From Caldifarciminota bacterium (GTDB lineage: Bacteria > Hydrothermota > Tepidihabitantia > Tepidihabitantales > Tepidihabitantaceae), in contig JAFGQF010000131.1 in NCBI GenBank assembly GCA_016935775.1, forward strand, positions 1 through 11,317: a stretch of 11,317 nt of DNA, given 5' to 3'. The stretch's first letter is position 1. Each line of letters opens with the position of its first letter. The position numbers and the translations under genes are program-made. This document shows positions 6,584 to 11,317 of the stretch, in pieces. The notes beneath the pieces are model-generated. The model saw nothing but the letters and a program-made list of their open reading frames with translations. It did no database searches and had not been told where the DNA came from.

Positions 6584-6996
6584 CGGGCTCTCCTCTTGCG
6601 CAGCAGGGCAAGGTCGGCGGCGCCGGACTGTTTGGCGATATCAAGCACTCGCATCACGATATCATACTTCACCTGCTCGCCCGACGCAACCACGACCTTG
6701 CGCTCGACGCTGCGGGCAAGCAATTTGGGCAGCAGCTCGCGCAGCTGCTCGAATCTTACCGGCGATTCGTTGAGGAGGATTGTCCCGTCGTCGGCGATGT
6801 AGACGTTGGCCTTGATGTCCGAACCTTCCTCGGCAGCCCCGGCACGGGCGACTCCCGGTGCCGATACGAAGATGCCGGTCTCGAAGAACAACGGGATTGC
6901 GACGATGAAGCCGATGACAAGCGACAGGGCGATGTCGACGAGCGAGGTCAGGTTCAGCTCGGTCGAGGTTTGCCTGCCCCGCGTGCGACGGCGCAC
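6580..6996 (-). CDS. exbD: ExbD/TolR family protein with intact membrane Asp
   Basis: First of the two ExbD/TolR paralogues; 138 aa. A basic N-terminus (MRRRTRGR) suits the cytoplasmic side. ELNLTSLVDIALSLVIGF (13-30) is the membrane helix, and Asp21 in LVD corresponds to the essential Asp of ExbD/TolR (the preceding Pro of TPLVD is Ser here). The periplasmic domain carries ADDGTILLNESPV (68-80), KVVVASGEQVKYDIVMRVLDIAK and a C-terminal basic tail. The GTG start at 6996 shares one base with the exbB stop (TAGTG), and GGGAG lies 5 nt upstream. With exbB and the second exbD it would form the proton-conducting inner-membrane motor. Family certain; the specific partner protein is unknown. Confidence 0.92.
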   Translation of the reverse strand: MRRRTRGRQTSTELNLTSLVDIALSLVIGFIVAIPLFFETGIFVSAPGVARAGAAEEGSDIKANVYIADDGTILLNESPVRFEQLRELLPKLLARSVERKVVVASGEQVKYDIVMRVLDIAKQSGAADLALLRKRRAR

Positions 6997-7724
6997 TAGA
7001 ACTCCCAGCTCTCCTCGGGCTTGGGCGCGGGCGCCGGGGCCGGCTGCGGTTCGGGCCTTGCCCTCGGGGCCGTGCCGGTGGCGGGTTCGGCCGGGCCGCC
7101 GCGCTTCTTGTAGCGTTCGAGCATGACGATCAGCCGGTCGGTCGTGCTTTCGAGGGTCATCGAGTTGTCGGCTGCCTTCTTGGAGAAGTAGTTGTAGAAG
7201 AACAGCGTCGGGATCCCGATGATCAGGCCGAAGGCAGTGGTGAGCAGCGCCTGGGCGATGCCGCCGGAGATGACCGCCGGTCCGCCCGAGCCGGTGGCGG
7301 CGATGTTGCCGAAGGCCTGGATCAGCCCCACCACCGTGCCCAGAAGACCCAGCAGGGTGGCGGCGTTGGCAAGCGTGCCCAGACCGCCGAGCAGCCGTTC
7401 GTAACGGACCCGCTCGGTGAGAATCGTGCTGTAGAGCAGGTCCGAGACCTCGTCGCCGGAGAGCGACATGTTCTCGAGCGCCAGCGCAAAGAGCCGGCCG
7501 AGCGGGTTCTTCTGGGTCCTGGCCCAGTCAAGGGCGGCCGCCGGGCCGGACGTCCCCAGGATTCGCCGCAGCTCGAGCAGTGACTTCGTGGGGTTGAACC
7601 GGTTGCGCCAGAAATACCAGAGACGTTCAATGGTCAGAGCCAGCGCGGCGATGGACGCAACCAGCAGGATGACCATCACGAAGCTGCCCTTGAATACTTC
7701 GACCAGGGACTGGCCCATTATCAT
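6996..7724 (-). CDS. exbB: ExbB/TolQ/MotA family proton-channel protein
   Basis: Polytopic inner-membrane subunit that forms the pore around the ExbD helices and uses the proton motive force. The 242-aa protein has three membrane segments (about 14-35, 111-133, 151-178), as expected. The family signature spans LANAATLLGLLGTVVGLIQAF (118-138) and GGIAQALLTTAFGLIIGIP (154-172). Thr130 and Thr162/163 sit where E. coli ExbB has its polar pore threonines. Unusual is a proline/alanine-rich cytoplasmic tail (about 210-240) after a basic stretch (ERYKKR). ATG 7724 is preferred over the in-frame ATG two codons on because AGGAGG stands 6 nt before it. It overlaps the TPR gene stop as ATGA. Confidence 0.93.
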   Translation of the reverse strand: MIMGQSLVEVFKGSFVMVILLVASIAALALTIERLWYFWRNRFNPTKSLLELRRILGTSGPAAALDWARTQKNPLGRLFALALENMSLSGDEVSDLLYSTILTERVRYERLLGGLGTLANAATLLGLLGTVVGLIQAFGNIAATGSGGPAVISGGIAQALLTTAFGLIIGIPTLFFYNYFSKKAADNSMTLESTTDRLIVMLERYKKRGGPAEPATGTAPRARPEPQPAPAPAPKPEESWEF

Positions 7725-10234
7725 TGCTGTCCTCCTTGGGATGAACCTTCAGCCTCGGGCGGTGACTCCGGGGCGATACCGGAACCCGACTCCGGCGGAT
7801 TCTCCTCGACCACGCCGGCGCCGAGGCGCTTGCGGCAGATTTCGATGTTCTGTTGCGCGCTCTCGGCGTACTCCGAGTCGCCGTGGTCGTCGAGGATGCG
7901 CTGGAAGGCGGTCAGGCTTTCGGCGTAGTCGTCGACGTTGAAGAGCGCGGTCCCGAGGTTGAACCAGGCGCCGGCCTGCTGCTCGTGCTCGGGGAAGTAG
8001 TCCAGGAACTTGCGGTAGGCGCGCGCCGCCTGCTTCCAGTCCTCGGCCTGGGCGTAGGACTCGGCGGTGAGGAGCTGCGCGTCGCCGGCCAGCAGCGAGC
8101 CCGGGAAGTTGACAACCGTCTTCTGGAGTTCGAGTGCCGCTTCTTCGTATCGGCCGGCATCGAACAGCGCCTTGCCCTTGTCGTACTGACCCTGGGCCGC
8201 CATGTCCGACTGCGGGAAGCGCTTGAGAAAGTCCTCCATGACCAGCGAGTCTTCCTGGCCGGCCAGGTAGTAGCTGTTCTCAAGGCTCTTGCGGACGCTG
8301 GGGCCCTGCGGGTCGGACGGGTAGAGGTCGAGGAACTTCTGGTACTCGCGAACCGCGTCGAGGTAGCGGCGTTGGTTGTACCAGCACTGGGCGATGAGCG
8401 CCTGGCTGGGCGGGGCGTATTCGGAGGCCGGGTGGCGTTCGACAACGAACGCGAAGGCGGCAAGCGCCTTGTCGTACTCGAGAGCCTTGAAGTAGGTGTC
8501 GCCGGTCCTGAAGGCCGCCTCCGGCACTTTCTGGTTGCCCTCCGGGTACTTGTTCATCAGCAGCGTCCAGGCATCAACCGCCTGACCGTAGTACTCCAGC
8601 TGGTAGTAGCAGTAGCCCGAGTAGAAGTGGCCGGGCACCGAGGCCAGTTCGTTGTCGGGGAATGTGTTGGACAGGGCCTCGAACACGTCGAGGGAGGCGA
8701 GGAAGTCGCCCTTGTTGAACAGGCTGTAGCCGTAGCCGAGGTAGGCGCTGATGGTGTAGAGGGTGTCCGTGGTCCGGGCCGCCAGCAGGCCCTTGAACCC
8801 GCCGGCGGCTTCCTCGAGCCGGCCAAGGTGATAGAGACAGTAGCAGCGTCCCAGGCGAGCGTAGGGGGCGATGTCGGCACTTGCGTCCAGGGTGTAGGCC
8901 CGCTGGTAGTGCGCATCGGCCTCGTGGTACTTGCGATAGTAGTAGAGGCCGTCGGCCAGGAAGTACAGCGTCCGGGCGCGCCAGGCGGTGGTGTCGCCCG
9001 GGTAGTCGGCCACGTACTTGGCACCGATGGCCACGGCCTTCTCGAACTGGCCGGCGGTGTTCAGCGAGAGCAGCAGCATCGCGGCGGCTGGCTCGCGCAG
9101 GGCGGTCTCGGCATAGCGGGTGAGGATCGTCTCGAACTGCCCGGCCGCGCCGGCGTACTCGCCGGTCTGGTAGAATATCACGCCGGAGAGGTAGTTGCCC
9201 ACTCCGGACAGCTCGCCGGTGCGGAACATCCCGGCCAGCTGGCTGGTAGACAACAGGGTCTGGACTGTGTCGGCGGTTGCTAGCATCGCCTGGCTGAGCT
9301 GGAGATTGGCGAAGCTCGCGATCTTGGTGTTGGGGTAGTTGGCCCGGACTCGCTGGAATCGTTCCACCGCGTCTTCCGGCTTGCCCAATGCCATCTCCGC
9401 GTAGCCGATGAAGTAGCCGGCATGGGCGGCAAGGAAGTTATCACGGTGCCGAGTGAGCGGCAGCAGGTGTTCGGTGGCGGCGGCGTGGTCGCCGCGCGCG
9501 ATCAGCGCGCAGCCGAGGAAGTAGTGTGCGTAGTCGGCGAGGCCGGAGGCCGGGAACTCGTCGATGAAGAACTGGAACTTGGCCCGCGCCCCGTCGAAGT
9601 CGTGATTGAGGAATAGCGCCTGGCCGGCCGCGAAATGGGCCATTGTCGCCAGTGGCGTGTTCGGCACCTCGGAGGTGATCTCCTTGAACTCCAGCAGCGC
9701 CTGCAGCGGCTTGCCTTCCCGGCTGTGGGATTTAGCGAGGAAGAACCGTGCCTCGGGCATCGTGAGCCCCGAGAGGCGCTCGATGGCGAGCCGGTAGTCG
9801 CCCTGGAAGTAGCTCAGCACGCCGAAGGCGAAGGCGGTCCGGTCATCACGGTCGTAGCCGCCCTGCTTGGAGAGGTCTTCGAGCATCAGCCGGGCCTGCG
9901 CGTGGTTGCCGAGCATGATGTAGCAGAGCGCCGCGCCGTACATCGCCTCGGGCCGGATGTAGCCGTGGCGGGGAGAGTCGAGCAACTGGCGGAAGGTGCC
10001 GAGCGACCGTTGATACTGGCCGAGGTTGAAGTAGGTCTCGGCCAAGGCAAACCGGAGTTCGTCGCCGAACTCGCTGCCGCCGAAGTCGCGGACCATGCCG
10101 TTGAGTTCGCCGGCCGCGCGCGAGTAGTCCGACTCCTCGATCGATGCCTGGACCCGGTTGTACCGTTCGACGAGAACCCGGGACTGGTCGGTGGTGAGGG
10201 CACCCGTCAGGGCGACGAGCAGGAGCAACCACAT
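7721..10234 (-). CDS. Large periplasmic tetratricopeptide-repeat protein
   Basis: An 837-aa exported protein made almost wholly of helical TPR repeats, a scaffold fold for protein-protein contact. A short hydrophobic signal (MWLLLLVALTGA) without a basic n-region starts it. No lipobox cysteine is present, so it should be soluble in the periplasm. Repeats run from about residue 30 to 800, with many recognisable units of about 35 residues, such as ALAETYFNLGQYQRSLGTF, HYFLGCALIARGDHAAATEH, YSGYCYYQLEYYGQAVDAW and FNLGTALFNVDDYAESLTAF. The last 33 residues are low-complexity and rich in Glu, Pro, Ser and Gly. An in-frame TAA three codons before ATG 10234 excludes a longer start. The upstream Shine-Dalgarno is weak. 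Position beside a TolQ/TolR-type motor recalls the TPR protein CpoB (YbgF) of Tol-Pal, but this protein is about three times longer and the role is inferred. I recognise no specific family. Confidence 0.85.
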   Translation of the reverse strand: MWLLLLVALTGALTTDQSRVLVERYNRVQASIEESDYSRAAGELNGMVRDFGGSEFGDELRFALAETYFNLGQYQRSLGTFRQLLDSPRHGYIRPEAMYGAALCYIMLGNHAQARLMLEDLSKQGGYDRDDRTAFAFGVLSYFQGDYRLAIERLSGLTMPEARFFLAKSHSREGKPLQALLEFKEITSEVPNTPLATMAHFAAGQALFLNHDFDGARAKFQFFIDEFPASGLADYAHYFLGCALIARGDHAAATEHLLPLTRHRDNFLAAHAGYFIGYAEMALGKPEDAVERFQRVRANYPNTKIASFANLQLSQAMLATADTVQTLLSTSQLAGMFRTGELSGVGNYLSGVIFYQTGEYAGAAGQFETILTRYAETALREPAAAMLLLSLNTAGQFEKAVAIGAKYVADYPGDTTAWRARTLYFLADGLYYYRKYHEADAHYQRAYTLDASADIAPYARLGRCYCLYHLGRLEEAAGGFKGLLAARTTDTLYTISAYLGYGYSLFNKGDFLASLDVFEALSNTFPDNELASVPGHFYSGYCYYQLEYYGQAVDAWTLLMNKYPEGNQKVPEAAFRTGDTYFKALEYDKALAAFAFVVERHPASEYAPPSQALIAQCWYNQRRYLDAVREYQKFLDLYPSDPQGPSVRKSLENSYYLAGQEDSLVMEDFLKRFPQSDMAAQGQYDKGKALFDAGRYEEAALELQKTVVNFPGSLLAGDAQLLTAESYAQAEDWKQAARAYRKFLDYFPEHEQQAGAWFNLGTALFNVDDYAESLTAFQRILDDHGDSEYAESAQQNIEICRKRLGAGVVEENPPESGSGIAPESPPEAEGSSQGGQQ
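7731..7736 (-). promoter_or_regulatory. Strong Shine-Dalgarno of exbB
   Basis: AGGAGG on the minus strand, 6 nt before ATG 7724 and inside the end of the TPR gene. It fixes the exbB start at the first of two nearby ATG codons and suggests high or coupled translation of the motor genes. Confidence 0.75.
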
Positions 10235-10240
10235 GGCGGG

Positions 10241-11317
10241 TTACTCGCCCGGCCGGATTTCTATCCGGCCCTGGGGCCCCCGCGTCCGGACCTCGGTCAG
10301 GAAACCGGAGCAGTCGAGCGGCGAGTTGCGCTGGTCGATGACGAGGATCTCGTAGTCGTAGCGGCCGTCGGCTACCAGCCGGCCGACATCGTCGAGCCCG
10401 TCCCAGCTGAGACGGAGCGGCGGCGCTTCCCAGCCCTGGAAGGTCCGGACTATCTCGCCGTAGCCGTTCCTGATCAGGATCTGCCAGCGCTTCGCCGGGC
10501 GGCGGCTCTGGACCCGGACGTCCATCCACAGGACATTCTGGGCGTTGTCCGGCGTCGGGCTGAAGACCGCCGGCTGGGCGTCGATCCAGACCCGGAAGCC
10601 GGCAAAGGTCACGAACAGCCCGAGCTTGTGCGTTATCGGCAGGCGGTAGTTGGACGCGTGGTGGAGCAGAACCGCGTAGTCGACTCCGATACCGGCCTTA
10701 CCCCAGGAGCGATGCAGACCGATCCCGGCGCTGACATCGTTCGGGTCGAGCCCGATGCGGGGCACGAGGATGCCCGGGACCAGGTCGAGCTCGACGCCGC
10801 CGTGCGGTGTCAGGGTGGGGGTGAACTCGCGGACCGGGTTGCCCGACTCGTCGCGGTCCCAGAGCATCGGCATCGTGACGTCAGCGGTGACGGTGACGCG
10901 GTCGTCGAGCAGCCGGACCGCGGCGCCGGCGCGCAGCACTCTCGGGAAGTCCTCGGGCGTGCGGTTGAGCAACAGCGTCGGGGCCAGGAGGTTCTGGGCC
11001 GTAATGCCGAAGCTGAACGGGCCGGGCCAGCGCAGCAGCGCACCAGCATCGATTCCGAAGCCGATGTCCGACATCTGGGCGATGTTCTTGGTCACCAGCT
11101 TGAGGTTGGCACCGAACCCGAGGTTGTTCCAGGGGCTGTAGCAGTAGGACGCGATGAGGGCGTTTTCCATCGCCCAGAAGTTCTCGTAGGGCTCGTTGCG
11201 TTCGGTGCGCGAGTCGAGTCCCTCGGCTCCCCAGTTGAGCAGGGTGATTCCGAAAGTGCCGTACTCCCGGGTAGGCAGCGCGTACCCGACGAATTCCATC
11301 CGCGCCCCGAAGAGCTG
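10241..11317 (-). CDS. PorV-like outer-membrane beta-barrel with C-terminal FlgD-like module (5' end outside window)
   Basis: First visible gene of the minus-strand operon, open to the window edge; 358 residues are present. The frame continues upstream of the internal Met at 11299 (preceding residues QLFGAR), so that Met is not taken as the start. The first part (to about residue 235, counting from that Met) has alternating beta-strands with YALPTREYGTFGITLL, GFGANLKLVT and AGIGLHRSWGKAGIGVDYAV, in the style of PorV/PorQ (UPF0164-like) outer-membrane proteins of the FCB group. Residues about 248-332 form a FlgD-like Ig module: WQILIRNGYGEIVRTF, then PPLRLSWDGLDDVGRLVADG (293-312) and YDYEILVID. 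A closely similar module occurs in the last gene of the operon. The stop is six bases before the TPR gene. The barrel call is from strand pattern; the signature N-terminus lies off the window. The cargo or partner is unknown. Confidence 0.7.
   Translation of the reverse strand, partial: QLFGARMEFVGYALPTREYGTFGITLLNWGAEGLDSRTERNEPYENFWAMENALIASYCYSPWNNLGFGANLKLVTKNIAQMSDIGFGIDAGALLRWPGPFSFGITAQNLLAPTLLLNRTPEDFPRVLRAGAAVRLLDDRVTVTADVTMPMLWDRDESGNPVREFTPTLTPHGGVELDLVPGILVPRIGLDPNDVSAGIGLHRSWGKAGIGVDYAVLLHHASNYRLPITHKLGLFVTFAGFRVWIDAQPAVFSPTPDNAQNVLWMDVRVQSRRPAKRWQILIRNGYGEIVRTFQGWEAPPLRLSWDGLDDVGRLVADGRYDYEILVIDQRNSPLDCSGFLTEVRTRGPQGRIEIRPGE

Noticed and set aside
7005..7097. A tandem DNA repeat in the GC-rich end of exbB
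   Set aside because: The repetition is codon-level (Pro-Ala coding) and irregular; no fixed repeat unit.
7853..9283. A 476-codon open frame on the plus strand opposite the TPR gene
   Set aside because: It is antisense to a well-supported repeat protein, its product is an improbable Val/Gly/Glu-rich sequence with no family motif, and long antisense frames are expected in GC-rich coding DNA.

Overview
The window looks like ordinary chromosome from a high-GC, diderm (Gram-negative type) and probably anaerobic bacterium. The pointers are a ferredoxin-dependent 2-oxoacid oxidoreductase, an archaeal-type phosphoglycerate mutase, and an envelope operon with a PorV-like outer-membrane protein, FlgD-type Ig-like modules and TonB/ExbBD motor parts. 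That mix fits uncultured lineages near the FCB group (WOR-3-like candidate phyla), but the placement is inference from gene content, not from a marker gene. I see no mobile element, CRISPR array, tRNA or rRNA.

Left part, plus strand (1-4342). The window opens inside the C-terminal third of a 2,3-bisphosphoglycerate-independent phosphoglycerate mutase of the ApgM type. Its stop overlaps the start of a stand-alone IMP cyclohydrolase, the N-terminal half of PurH without the AICAR transformylase half. A GC-rich hairpin over the purH stop and a near-consensus promoter separate this pair from a second unit: a butyrate-kinase-family acyl kinase, then both subunits of indolepyruvate:ferredoxin oxidoreductase (iorA, iorB). 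All three genes overlap. The promoter lies so close to the kinase start codon that the message is probably leaderless. Together the unit suggests 2-oxoacid oxidation to acyl-CoA with ferredoxin reduction, followed by ATP formation from an acyl phosphate.

Middle (4343-4408). A short convergent junction contains a perfect 6-bp inverted repeat but no clear T-run.

Right part, minus strand (11317 down to 4409). Seven genes are packed with no gap above 6 bp, and five junctions are overlapping or 1 bp apart. In transcription order they are a PorV-like outer-membrane beta-barrel with a C-terminal FlgD-like module (5' end outside the window), an 837-aa periplasmic TPR protein, ExbB/TolQ, two ExbD/TolR paralogues, a TonB-like protein, and a periplasmic protein joining a FlgD-like module to a degenerate OmpA-like domain. 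The set parallels Tol-Pal or Ton (motor, transperiplasmic arm, TPR partner, OmpA-like partner) but has no TolB and no TonB-dependent receptor. The second ExbD has Ala where the family has its essential membrane Asp, while the first keeps the Asp. This operon is the best candidate here for an undescribed proton-driven envelope machine.
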